Of a DNA stretch of 31,054 bases, positions 1 through 6,642 are shown piece after piece. The notes beneath the pieces are model-generated. The model saw only the letters and a list, made by a program, of their open reading frames with translations, was not told the origin of the DNA and did no database searches. The position numbers and the translations under genes were made by a program. Numbering within the stretch: position 1 is the first letter of the stretch; every line of letters begins with the position of its first letter. This stretch comes from a virus. Location: IMG/VR virus record IMGVR_UViG_3300027861_000133, positions 1 to 31,054 of that record; one strand, given 5' to 3'.

Positions 1-2
1 GG

Positions 3-62
3 ATTGCTAAAAGAATTAAGAATAATATTACTCGATTACAATCACCATATCTTATACCATAG
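3..62 (+). CDS. C-terminal end of an unidentified protein (partial)
   Basis: The third reading frame is open from the window edge and ends at a TAG at 60-62, giving about 19 residues. The product cannot be named from so little. The same frame stays open after the TAG for 14 sense codons (REYVRYGKKFGKKK) to a TAA at 105-107. That is a Lys/Gly-rich stretch of the kind often seen at protein C-termini, so the TAG could be a true stop, a read-through site, a recent mutation or a base error. A second frame is open over the same bases, so even the frame assignment is tentative. Confidence 0.25.
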   Translation: MAKRIKNNITRLQSPYLIP

Positions 63-69
63 AGAGAAT

Positions 70-192
70 ATGTTCGGTATGGTAAAAAGTTCGGTAAAAA
101 GAAGTAAATGTGCGAATTATGCTACATTGCGTAACGCAACACTATTTTGGTTAAACGTAAATCTCGTAATGAAAATAGTTGAATTAATATGA
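70..192 (+). CDS. small ORF, 40 residues, unknown
   Basis: An ATG at 70 follows a purine run (agagagaat) and opens 40 codons to a TGA. The product is basic in its first half (KSSVKRSK) and hydrophobic in its second half (LFWLNVNLVMKIVELI), so it could be a small membrane-associated peptide. I recognise no family. The overlapping frame (63-107) also reads sensibly, which lowers confidence. It lies in the rightward arm, upstream of the lysis genes. Confidence 0.25.
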   Translation: MFGMVKSSVKRSKCANYATLRNATLFWLNVNLVMKIVELI

Positions 193-208
193 AAAATAAG
201 GATTTAAC

Positions 209-274
209 ATGAAAAATAGTAATAAATTATCAGGTTTCGTCCTTAATTACTCGGAACGAAGATTATCGGAATGA
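209..274 (+). CDS. micro-ORF, 21 residues, coupled to the next gene
   Basis: An ATG at 209, preceded by aaggattta, opens 21 codons. Its TGA overlaps the ATG of the following gene (ATGA at 271-274). The overlap suggests translational coupling, and the peptide may matter only as a leader. It is hydrophilic with no recognisable domain. The evidence is the SD-like AAGGA and the overlap. Confidence 0.3.
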   Translation: MKNSNKLSGFVLNYSERRLSE

Positions 275-462
275 AGAAATACGAAATAACATTCAGCGAT
301 TCAGATATGTTATCACGCAAACCTATCTCTGATGAAGATAGAAAGGAACTTGTGTGGATTTTATACAAGTTAGGCTATTCTACTTATGAGACTATGGATG
401 GGGATGTTGCTATTACCGCCACCGATGAAGATGTTACAGAGTTATCTGGCATTTCGGAATGA
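271..462 (+). CDS. hypothetical acidic protein, 63 residues
   Basis: A small acidic protein of 63 residues, not recognised. It starts within an ATGA overlap with the micro-ORF before it and ends in TGA at 460-462. The sequence looks like a compact alpha/beta protein: a start with alternating polarity (KYEITFSDSD), a helix-like ISDEDRKELVWILYKLGY stretch, then a Glu/Asp-rich tail. It has no membrane segment or cysteine. Its place just before the lysis genes suggests a late, rightward transcript, but nothing shows its role. Confidence 0.6.
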   Translation: MKKYEITFSDSDMLSRKPISDEDRKELVWILYKLGYSTYETMDGDVAITATDEDVTELSGISE

Positions 463-474
463 GTACGAAATATG

Positions 475-500
475 GTAATACGCTGTATTACTGGTAATAC
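475..500 (+). repeat. three alternating copies of a 7-mer
   Basis: GTAATAC (475-481), its reverse complement GTATTAC (485-491) and GTAATAC again (494-500) sit in the 67-bp gap before the holin-like gene. The middle copy can pair with either neighbour, so two mutually exclusive small hairpins with very short loops are possible. The decamer TGGTAATACG is also directly repeated at 473-482 and 492-501. It could be an operator or an mRNA switch. I know of no named motif. Confidence 0.5.
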
Positions 501-529
501 GATAATCAAATTACAAGGTAAGATGAAGA

Positions 530-844
530 ATGGATTTTATGGCAATATATGGCGAAGCTGGAATGATAGGCGTAGTGGGCGCAATGTTTGTATACCTAGT
601 AGTCTCGATGTCAAAGAAATCAGACGCACAGGCTCAAACCCTAGAAGACCTCAAAATTGAGAATCGTGGACAGAGTGAAACTTTAGAGAATATACAGGGT
701 ATGGTAATCAAATTAATTGAAAGGTGGAATAAATCAGATGATATATCTCTACGACATCGAGAAGATATTATTCGTGAAATCGGTGATTTATCTGAAAAGA
801 TAAGTTACATAAGCGGAAGGTTAAATGGTAAAGGTAATGGATAG
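530..844 (+). CDS. holin-like protein, one membrane segment plus coiled coil
   Basis: 104 residues. An N-terminal hydrophobic segment at about residues 8-26 (GEAGMIGVVGAMFVYLVVSM) is followed by a charged helical region with heptad-like spacing to the C-terminus. This layout (short N-out helix, cytoplasmic coiled coil) matches BhlA/UviB-type holin-like proteins and some spanin-like accessory proteins. Such proteins permeabilise the inner membrane so that the endolysin can reach the cell wall. Its position ahead of a murein peptidase supports a lysis role. An AAGG (513-516) lies about 13 bases before the ATG. The TAG stop overlaps the next start by 8 bp. Holin is an inference from shape and context, with no family motif to prove it. 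Confidence 0.55.
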   Translation: MDFMAIYGEAGMIGVVGAMFVYLVVSMSKKSDAQAQTLEDLKIENRGQSETLENIQGMVIKLIERWNKSDDISLRHREDIIREIGDLSEKISYISGRLNGKGNG

Positions 845-995
845 TTTAAAAGTAAGTGGCGCAAGTTTTGTAGGAATGGGTGCAGTTTTTACAGACTTTT
901 TGCCGTGGGTTCTTGGTATTACTATAGCAATTATGAATATTATCTATTTATATTTGAAAATTAAACGAATTAAAAGAATTACGGGCAAAAGATAA
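837..995 (+). CDS. small membrane protein, candidate holin or antiholin
   Basis: 52 residues, found from an ATG at 837 that overlaps the stop of the preceding gene and an in-frame TAA at 993-995. There is one strong membrane segment at about residues 19-40 (FLPWVLGITIAIMNIIYLYL) and a very basic tail (KIKRIKRITGKR) that would stay on the cytoplasmic side. The small size, single hydrophobic helix and positive C-terminus are usual for phage holins and antiholins. It lies directly between the other holin-like gene and the murein peptidase module. Which of the two is the pore-former cannot be told from sequence. Confidence 0.6.
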   Translation: MDSLKVSGASFVGMGAVFTDFLPWVLGITIAIMNIIYLYLKIKRIKRITGKR

Positions 996-996
996 T

Positions 997-1069
997 GTTG
1001 AGTATGCCTCCTATTAGCCCTATTATCCTCCCCGTCTCGTCATCTCTGTGGGGCTGAGGCATACTCGAC
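997..1069 (+). ncRNA. structured gap element closed by a 14-bp stem
   Basis: GTTGAGTATGCCTC (997-1010) pairs with GAGGCATACTCGAC (1056-1069). That is 14 base pairs with a single U-G wobble, which works only in rightward RNA. Inside, CCCC (1030-1033) can pair with GGGG (1050-1053). The element fills the gap between the small membrane gene and the SD of the next gene (AGGAG at 1078-1082). No T-run follows, so a simple intrinsic terminator is unlikely. It may be an mRNA-stabilising, processing or translation-control element within the lysis operon. Confidence 0.6.
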
Positions 1070-1088
1070 TTAATAAAAGGAGTAGTAA

Positions 1089-1244
1089 ATGGAATGGTTA
1101 AGTGAAAATTGGGAAATGGTTTTGGTGGCTTTTTTCTGTCTAGAGAAAATAGTTAAATTGTCCCCATCAGATAAAGATGATATTCTTGTGGATGTTATAT
1201 TCCAAGGATTAACTAAAATGTTAAAAAAGGAAGGTTCAAAATGA
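1089..1244 (+). CDS. small protein with TPS/SPSxxDD motif, copy A
   Basis: 51 residues, with an excellent SD (AGGAG, 6 bases before the ATG). The N-terminal half is amphipathic to hydrophobic (ENWEMVLVAFFCLEKIVKL), followed by SPSDKDD and a helical tail ending KKEGSK. The order hydrophobic helix, VKL-(S/T)PS-x-x-DD, helix is repeated in the next gene, so the two are probably diverged tandem copies. I recall small phage proteins with this VKLTPxxxDD pattern, often near lysis or tail genes, with no assigned function. It could be membrane-associated and act in lysis timing. Confidence 0.65.
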   Translation: MEWLSENWEMVLVAFFCLEKIVKLSPSDKDDILVDVIFQGLTKMLKKEGSK

Positions 1245-1399
1245 GTATGCTTTCAAGTTATATTAGGCGTAAAGTAAAAAAGCATGGAGCAAAAGGCTTC
1301 ATTATCATGGTTTTAGATATTATAGTAAAGGTAACTCCGTCTAAAGAAGATGATAAGCTTGTTGCTAAGATTAAAAAGGCGATGGCAGGGCTTAAGTAA
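1241..1399 (+). CDS. small protein with TPSKEDD motif, copy B
   Basis: 52 residues. The ATG overlaps the preceding TGA (ATGA at 1241-1244), and the TAA overlaps the next ATG (TAATG at 1397-1401), so it is locked into the operon on both sides. A basic N-terminus (SYIRRKVKKHGAKG) leads into a hydrophobic segment (FIIMVLDIIVKV), then TPSKEDDKLV and a helical Lys-rich tail. It shares the VK[LV]-[ST]PS-x-x-DD core with its upstream neighbour. The function is unknown; a role alongside the lysis proteins is an inference from position. Confidence 0.65.
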   Translation: MSMLSSYIRRKVKKHGAKGFIIMVLDIIVKVTPSKEDDKLVAKIKKAMAGLK

Positions 1400-1779
1400 T
1401 GTTTAAGTATGGTAGACGCAGTAAAGCAAGGCTTAAAGGCGTAAATACTAAACTTGTCAATGTTCTCAATGAACTCATTAAGATAATGGATGTTACTATT
1501 ATTGAAGGTGTTCGTTCAGAGGAAAGGCAATTAGAGCTACTTAAGAAAGGGGCAACCAAAGTTAAGTACAGTAAACACATGAGTGGTAAGGCAGTTGACC
1601 TTGCTCCCTATCCTATAAGTTGGGAAGATAGAGAAAGATTTCACTATATGGGTGGGATGCTTCGTGGAATTGGACATCAAATGGGTGTTAAAATCCGTTG
1701 GGGGGGAGACTGGGACTCTGATGGAGAGATAGCAGATAATAAATTTGATGATTTAGTACATGTGGAGATTCTTGATTAA
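1399..1779 (+). CDS. endolysin, M15-family murein peptidase
   Basis: 126 residues, the usual length of single-domain phage L-alanyl-D-glutamate or VanY-like peptidases, which cut the stem peptides of peptidoglycan at lysis. Zinc ligands can be placed as H60 (SKHMSGKAVDL), D67 and H121 (DLVHVEI). D118, three residues before the last His, is in the catalytic position seen in T5-type endolysins. The WGGDW signature is at 101-105. There is no signal peptide, so export must depend on a holin, consistent with the two small membrane genes just upstream. Start and stop are both in TAATG overlaps with the neighbouring genes. Confidence 0.9.
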   Translation: MFKYGRRSKARLKGVNTKLVNVLNELIKIMDVTIIEGVRSEERQLELLKKGATKVKYSKHMSGKAVDLAPYPISWEDRERFHYMGGMLRGIGHQMGVKIRWGGDWDSDGEIADNKFDDLVHVEILD

Positions 1780-4265
1780 TGCCAAGAAAGACATTAGTAC
1801 TTAATCAATTCTTGGGGATTAACAATGTTAAAGACTCTAGGGATATTGCCGATAGTCAAGTAACATCTTCTAAGAATTTAATGTTTGATAAACAGGGCGC
1901 GTTAAGGACTGCTGGTAAATTTGTCGCTATGCCAGAATCTGGATTAAGTGGGAATACTGGGTATATGGGTGCTGGTAATGGTCTATTTTATATAGAAAGT
2001 GATAGGGCGTTATCTGCGTCTAGTTCTTATAATATGCCTGTTTATAATGGTAGTAATTATGGTACATTTTGGCAAGCAAATGGAAGTGTACCAGCTCAAG
2101 TAAGATTTGAGGGGACTACTTTTGATAATAATTTCAACGTAGGGGATAAGATAAAAATAACAGGTTCAAGCGTATCAGGAACTAATGTCATAAAAACTGT
2201 TACTGGTTTAGGTTCTTATGGATTTCCCCATATGCAAGGACATATTAATGTTAGTGGTTCATGGGGTGCGACTGGCTCATCTAGTACTCAAATAACGGTT
2301 ACAAAAGTCCCTAGAGATGGGGAGATTATATGGATAAAACCGAGGTCAAATTCCACAACTACAGCAGCTAACCGTGAACTAAAAATTTGGAATTCATATG
2401 AAGAAAGTTGGGCAACTCCTGGGATTGAGCCAACAGGTAGTAATGACTCGATAAATGGTGATTTTTTACCTAGATATTATTACGCAGATTTAGCATTAAG
2501 AGTATCTGATACTAATTTTTCCAATGCTAGTAGAATTAAGTGGTATGGTTTTATAGAGAGGAATCATTTTGGAAATAATCCTCATCTTGGATGGGAAGTC
2601 AAAAATAATACCTTAGCACCACCTTCCTATGGTAAGAATTCAAGTGCTTATCCTACTGGTGCAGCTAGAATTAATTGGAATATTGTTATGGCAGCCACAG
2701 GCTCGAACGAAAATGAGAGTACTTGGGTTGAAGGAAGTTATGAATTGGGAGTTACTAATATATATGACGGAAACCAAGAATCTAAAATAACTTCTTTAAA
2801 CAATGCAACTAGCACAGAAAATGAATTTACTGTGGCACATGGTGAGAATGTTAAAATAACTGCAAGAGTTCTGGCTCCGTTTGATTCTAGGATAAGTGGG
2901 GCAAGATTATATTGTAGGGCTAGGGGACCAGAGATTGGTGAAAGTGATGAGGATTGGAGCTTTTTAGCTGAGGCAGATTTTGACAAAGGAATTAAAACAT
3001 CCTTATCTTCTGATTATAAAGTTTCATCAACTAATTATGCTTGGCACGGTACAGCAACTGCTAATCAATACTACAGCGAAACATCAACTTCTGTAAGACA
3101 AAATGCTGATACTTATGAATCTATAAACGGGTTCTCAGCGGATACAGAAGCTATTAGCTTGGGGGATATTGGAGATGGTTGGAAATTATCATGTGTGTCT
3201 AATAGGAGAGTTTTTTTAGCGAATATTAAAATTCAAGAAGGTGATGATGCTAAAACATATGGTGATAGAATTATGTATAGCGAGATAGGTAAGTACGATA
3301 CTTTTCCATCATCTAATTTTGTAGATGTAGTAAAGGGTGATGCTGAGGTTTATACTGCTCTAGTAGAATACGGAGATAGGTTGCTTGCATTTAAAAATAA
3401 TACTCTATTTGTTTTGAATGTAGCAAATCCTTCTCCTACATCTTGGTTTTTAGAAAAAACATTTAAGCATAAAGGGGTTAAGCACGCTGAGGCAGTTTTT
3501 AGAAGTGAAGATGGTGTAATTTGGGTAAATGAGGCTGGTTGCTGGGTGTATGATGGTCAGAATATACAAAACTTAATAGATGATGCATTAGACCCTATTT
3601 CTTTTTACTCATCAAGCCCTGAATATGAATTATCTTGGAGGGACTTTTATACAACAGGGTCAATTGTTGGATATTCTCCTAAATTTAAGCAAATTTTAGT
3701 TTTAAATAATTGTGGTGGCAGTGCAGCAAAAACTGTTTATTGTTATGATTTAAGAACAAAGAGTTGGGCTTTACTTACTGATGCCACTGCTTTTTTCTCA
3801 ACAGTAGAGTACTCTAATTTTATATTAGATGGTAATGGAGATTTGGCAATAATGACAGATGGTGGAGTAATTAGGAAGTATTCTCCTGTGTCAAATTCAA
3901 AGTCTGCGAATTCTATTGAATTAATTACTAAATATATTGATTTTGGTCTGCCAAATAATATGAAAAAAATATATAAAGTTGCTATTACTTATAAAAGTAG
4001 TGCTACGCAAGCAAATATGTTAACTGCTAGGTTCATCAATAAAAATGGAGGAATGCAGAATAGTACTTTTTCATCTAACCTTTTTAATAACCTTACATTA
4101 GCGGTTCATACTAATTGGGGAGTAGCAGTTTATGAGCCAACTTCAGCATTACAATGCCAATCAATACAATTTAAGATTAAGCCTCCTTCTGCTGGAACTA
4201 TAGACATAAATGAAATCATGATTTACTATAGAGCTAAAAAAACAATTGTAAAGTCTGGTGTATAA
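1779..4265 (+). CDS. virion structural protein, tail nozzle / DNA-stabilisation type
   Basis: 828 residues. The N-terminus (LNQFLGINNVKDSRDIADSQ followed by a ...GALRTAGKF turn) is the usual opening of podovirus nozzle, tubular-tail or packaged-DNA-stabilisation proteins, in which an early strand and loop precede a large beta-propeller. The body is rich in Gly, Ser, Asn and aromatic residues with many short strands. Residues about 520-700 read like propeller blades (YGDRLLAFKNNTLFVLN, then GVIWVNEAGCWVYDG). It has no membrane segment and no catalytic motif. The gene joins the endolysin and the next gene by TAATG overlaps. T7 gp12 and P22 gp10 are functional comparisons only; no clear sequence match can be claimed by eye. 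Confidence 0.65.
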   Translation: MPRKTLVLNQFLGINNVKDSRDIADSQVTSSKNLMFDKQGALRTAGKFVAMPESGLSGNTGYMGAGNGLFYIESDRALSASSSYNMPVYNGSNYGTFWQANGSVPAQVRFEGTTFDNNFNVGDKIKITGSSVSGTNVIKTVTGLGSYGFPHMQGHINVSGSWGATGSSSTQITVTKVPRDGEIIWIKPRSNSTTTAANRELKIWNSYEESWATPGIEPTGSNDSINGDFLPRYYYADLALRVSDTNFSNASRIKWYGFIERNHFGNNPHLGWEVKNNTLAPPSYGKNSSAYPTGAARINWNIVMAATGSNENESTWVEGSYELGVTNIYDGNQESKITSLNNATSTENEFTVAHGENVKITARVLAPFDSRISGARLYCRARGPEIGESDEDWSFLAEADFDKGIKTSLSSDYKVSSTNYAWHGTATANQYYSETSTSVRQNADTYESINGFSADTEAISLGDIGDGWKLSCVSNRRVFLANIKIQEGDDAKTYGDRIMYSEIGKYDTFPSSNFVDVVKGDAEVYTALVEYGDRLLAFKNNTLFVLNVANPSPTSWFLEKTFKHKGVKHAEAVFRSEDGVIWVNEAGCWVYDGQNIQNLIDDALDPISFYSSSPEYELSWRDFYTTGSIVGYSPKFKQILVLNNCGGSAAKTVYCYDLRTKSWALLTDATAFFSTVEYSNFILDGNGDLAIMTDGGVIRKYSPVSNSKSANSIELITKYIDFGLPNNMKKIYKVAITYKSSATQANMLTARFINKNGGMQNSTFSSNLFNNLTLAVHTNWGVAVYEPTSALQCQSIQFKIKPPSAGTIDINEIMIYYRAKKTIVKSGV

Positions 4266-4942
4266 TGGATAGTATATCAAGAAGAATTAAAAATAGCCAA
4301 AGAACAAATATTTCTTTTAAGGATGGAACTCCGTCTAAATCCACCTTAACAGAGGGGGAGGAAATAATGACTCTCAGAAAAAATAAAGGACTTTCTTTAT
4401 TTAGGAAACAAAAGGGTATACTTTGGTGGGTGAATTTTACTCGAGATGGTAATGAGACTATTGAAAGAGATTTAAAAGTTAATGGGAATGCTGAATTCAG
4501 TAGAGATTTAACTGTACATGGAAATTTGATTGGTCAACGTGCATATTTCGATGCAGGAGAATCATCTACATTTAGTGGAAGTAGATATTTAAATTACAAT
4601 GACGGGACAGTAATGACATCAAATAATGGATATATAATGATGAGACCTGGCTCTATAACGGGAATATCGACTTGTTTTAATGCTGTTAACGTATCTGGTG
4701 GAGGTCAATTATCTACATATGCTGAGGCAAAAATAAATGGGACTACTAAATATACCACAGCGACTGTTTCTTATTCTACGGATGGCACAGGCAAAAAAGC
4801 ATCAAGAGTGCAAGCTAGAGGAATTGATAAGTTTGTGTCTGGGGATGTACTGTCAATGTATGTTACTACAACTGAAGCTGGGATGATTACTGGGAATGTT
4901 GATAATATGAATGTTATAGTTGAGGTGACATATGATAGTTAA
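4265..4942 (+). CDS. minor virion protein, fibre or decoration-like
   Basis: 225 residues, starting in a TAATG overlap with the nozzle-like gene. Residues about 30-60 include TEGEEIMTLRKNKGLSLF and ILWWVNFTRDG, a pattern that I associate with small phage head-fibre or decoration proteins. Residues 65-95 have two near-repeats of a short beta motif (DLKVNGNAEF, DLTVHGNLIG), as in the shaft of trimeric fibres. The C-terminal half is beta-rich (Thr/Ser/Val) and ends NMNVIVEVTYDS, like a carbohydrate- or receptor-binding beta-sandwich. No enzymatic motif is visible. Role as a host-contact or capsid-surface protein is an inference. Confidence 0.5.
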   Translation: MDSISRRIKNSQRTNISFKDGTPSKSTLTEGEEIMTLRKNKGLSLFRKQKGILWWVNFTRDGNETIERDLKVNGNAEFSRDLTVHGNLIGQRAYFDAGESSTFSGSRYLNYNDGTVMTSNNGYIMMRPGSITGISTCFNAVNVSGGGQLSTYAEAKINGTTKYTTATVSYSTDGTGKKASRVQARGIDKFVSGDVLSMYVTTTEAGMITGNVDNMNVIVEVTYDS

Positions 4943-4988
4943 TACTAAAGATAGAATATGCCATTTTAAATTCATATATTCTATAGTA
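4943..4988 (+). other. imperfect hairpin in the gap before the 5026 gene
   Basis: TACT-aaag-ATAGAATATG (4943-4960) pairs with CATATATTCTAT-AGTA (4973-4988), with a 2-nt bulge and a 4-nt internal loop, around a 12-nt AT-rich loop. No T-run follows, so termination is uncertain. It separates the fibre-like gene from the gene carrying the duplicated helicase segment, in the longest gap (83 bp) of the virion block. Confidence 0.4.
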
Positions 4989-5025
4989 TCCAAATCTAAA
5001 ATTAACAAGCTGTAAGGAACTCGCT

Positions 5026-5850
5026 ATGCCGATTGACACTCTTAAAACTGGTAAGAATATTAAAAAATTTGGATACCCTCAATTAGATAATATAGCAGGT
5101 GGGATGACTAGGCCAGACCCAAATTTAAACACAGGAACATCAAGAGCGCAGGCTAGGGTTAATCAAGCCGTGGCTATGAGGTCCAATGCCGATAAAGTAG
5201 AGGATTTTCAAGACGAAGACCAGACTTATAAGAATAAATTATCTAAAAAATCTGGTTGGGGAAGGTTTTTTGGTGCTGTTGTTTTGGGTGGTACAGCTTT
5301 ATTAACTGGTGGTACATCCCTTGCTATAGCTGCCGCTGCTGGTGTAGGAAGCAGGCTTGGTAATGAAGCTGGTGAATGGCACGCTGATAAGCATGATAGA
5401 CCTGATGAATTAAAAGAAGAGAATGTTAATTATTTTAAAGATGATGTTAAACAAATAAATCGAGATATAGAGCAATTTGATGCAGATTTTGACAAAAATC
5501 AATGGATTGATGCTGGTAGGGATGCTTGGACTGCTTATAATTTAGCTAACACCGCTCAGGCATATGGGGCTAAGGCTGCTACTTCGACTACCGAAGCAGT
5601 GGTAAATAAAACGCCGTTGGAGGGAGCAAAGAAGATGTGGGGAGATTCGGCTGAATGGGGGAGTAATCTCTTTGGAAAGAAGACAGGTGATGTAGCAAGT
5701 TCTGATGAGGTATTTTCTGCTTTAAATAACATTGATAGCAATGCCTCAGAAACAATTACTCCAATTGAAGTTGTTAATGTTGATGAAGATAATGCTTGGA
5801 CCTCTACTGAAAATAATGATAAAAACTGGTTAAATTGGAATTCACAATAA
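5026..5850 (+). CDS. virion-associated protein with glycine-rich membrane segment; 5' end copied from the helicase gene
   Basis: 274 residues from the ATG at 5026, which has an SD (AAGGA, about 9 bases upstream). Residues 3-29 are nearly identical to residues 171-197 of the DnaB-type helicase, one substitution (K for I) in 27, and the match holds at DNA level. If instead the start is the ATG at 5104 (AGGTGGG just before it), the protein begins MTRPDPN and the copied segment is untranslated leader. Residues about 83-115 form a Gly/Ala-rich hydrophobic stretch (FFGAVVLGGTALLTGG, then TSLAIAAAAGVGS), resembling glycine-zipper membrane segments of phage proteins that enter the host envelope. The rest is polar and helical. 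It lies in the virion block, so an internal or ejected role is likely but unproven. Confidence 0.6.
   Translation: MPIDTLKTGKNIKKFGYPQLDNIAGGMTRPDPNLNTGTSRAQARVNQAVAMRSNADKVEDFQDEDQTYKNKLSKKSGWGRFFGAVVLGGTALLTGGTSLAIAAAAGVGSRLGNEAGEWHADKHDRPDELKEENVNYFKDDVKQINRDIEQFDADFDKNQWIDAGRDAWTAYNLANTAQAYGAKAATSTTEAVVNKTPLEGAKKMWGDSAEWGSNLFGKKTGDVASSDEVFSALNNIDSNASETITPIEVVNVDEDNAWTSTENNDKNWLNWNSQ
5032..5112 (+). repeat. 81-bp duplicated segment, copy 1 (in virion gene)
   Basis: These 81 bases match 22143-22223 on the opposite strand at 80 positions; the one difference is an A/T change in codon 12 of the virion gene. The match stops sharply on both sides. Both copies are read in the same frame, giving 27 residues that include TLKTGKN and GYPQLDNIAGGMTR. 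In a helicase this stretch leads into the Walker A domain, so the helicase copy is native and this is the derived one. Confidence 0.95.
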
Positions 5851-5865
5851 AATAGGTACAATACA

Positions 5866-6642
5866 ATGCCATACAATGATGTCAACACAAATTTAGAAGA
5901 CCTTAAGTCTGGTTTTAATTTAAGCGATGAAGTTAGTGGAACTCTTTTTGATTACGATACATCTGCTGATAAAAATCTTTGGGGAAGTTTCTCTGGAAAT
6001 AAATCATTAATACAAGATACCCTTACGATGAATAATGCTAAGATAAATCAAAGTGGGAAGGGCTTTCAATCAATGGGTGCTAAGACTGAGCTTAAAAAGA
6101 CATTAAGTGATACCGCTAATTCGCAAGTTGGAATGCAGTTAGATGATACTATGTATGGACAATATAAGAATAAAAATAAATGGCTTGACGAGAATATGGC
6201 AATAATATCTGATTCTATTTTAGCTGGAGATACGACAGTTGATACCAATCCTTATAATGAGAATGGTGGTGGTGATGGTGATGGGGATTCTAATCCATCT
6301 GGCTATGGTGACGGGACTCCTTCAATAGGGGAGACATACCGCGATAATAATAATATAGATTGGGTTTTTGGCTCAACGGGATGGGTTGAGGTGGATACCT
6401 ATAATGACCAGTCTGATGATGACTATGGATATAGCGATGTTAGGCTAAAGAAAGATATTAATTATTTATTCACTATGAATAATGGAGTACCAATTTACAA
6501 CTTTAAATATAAATGGTCTGATGATGTAAGTATTGGTACAATGGCTCAGGATATAGAAGACATGATTCCTGAAGCTGTATCACATGATTCTAATGGATAT
6601 AAAATAGTAAACTATTCAAAGGTATTTAACTATGCCTCCTAA
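5866..6642 (+). CDS. small virion protein with C-terminal S74 intramolecular chaperone/protease domain
   Basis: 258 residues. The first 120 are polar and helical. Residues about 130-150 are a flexible Gly/Asp/Asn linker (NGGGDGDGDSNPSGYGDG). The C-terminus from residue 190 carries SDVRLKKDI, the signature of the S74 endosialidase-type chaperone, with S190 as probable nucleophile and K195 as its partner. IYNFKYKW and IGTMAQDIEDMIPEAV follow, both typical of the family. S74 domains trimerise fibres and then cut themselves off. Here the domain is short: it ends right after VNYSKVF, without the long C-terminal coiled coil, and there is no beta-helix fibre in front of it. The stop overlaps the next gene by 11 bp. 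The domain call is secure; its job in so small a protein is unclear. Confidence 0.75.
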   Translation: MPYNDVNTNLEDLKSGFNLSDEVSGTLFDYDTSADKNLWGSFSGNKSLIQDTLTMNNAKINQSGKGFQSMGAKTELKKTLSDTANSQVGMQLDDTMYGQYKNKNKWLDENMAIISDSILAGDTTVDTNPYNENGGGDGDGDSNPSGYGDGTPSIGETYRDNNNIDWVFGSTGWVEVDTYNDQSDDDYGYSDVRLKKDINYLFTMNNGVPIYNFKYKWSDDVSIGTMAQDIEDMIPEAVSHDSNGYKIVNYSKVFNYAS

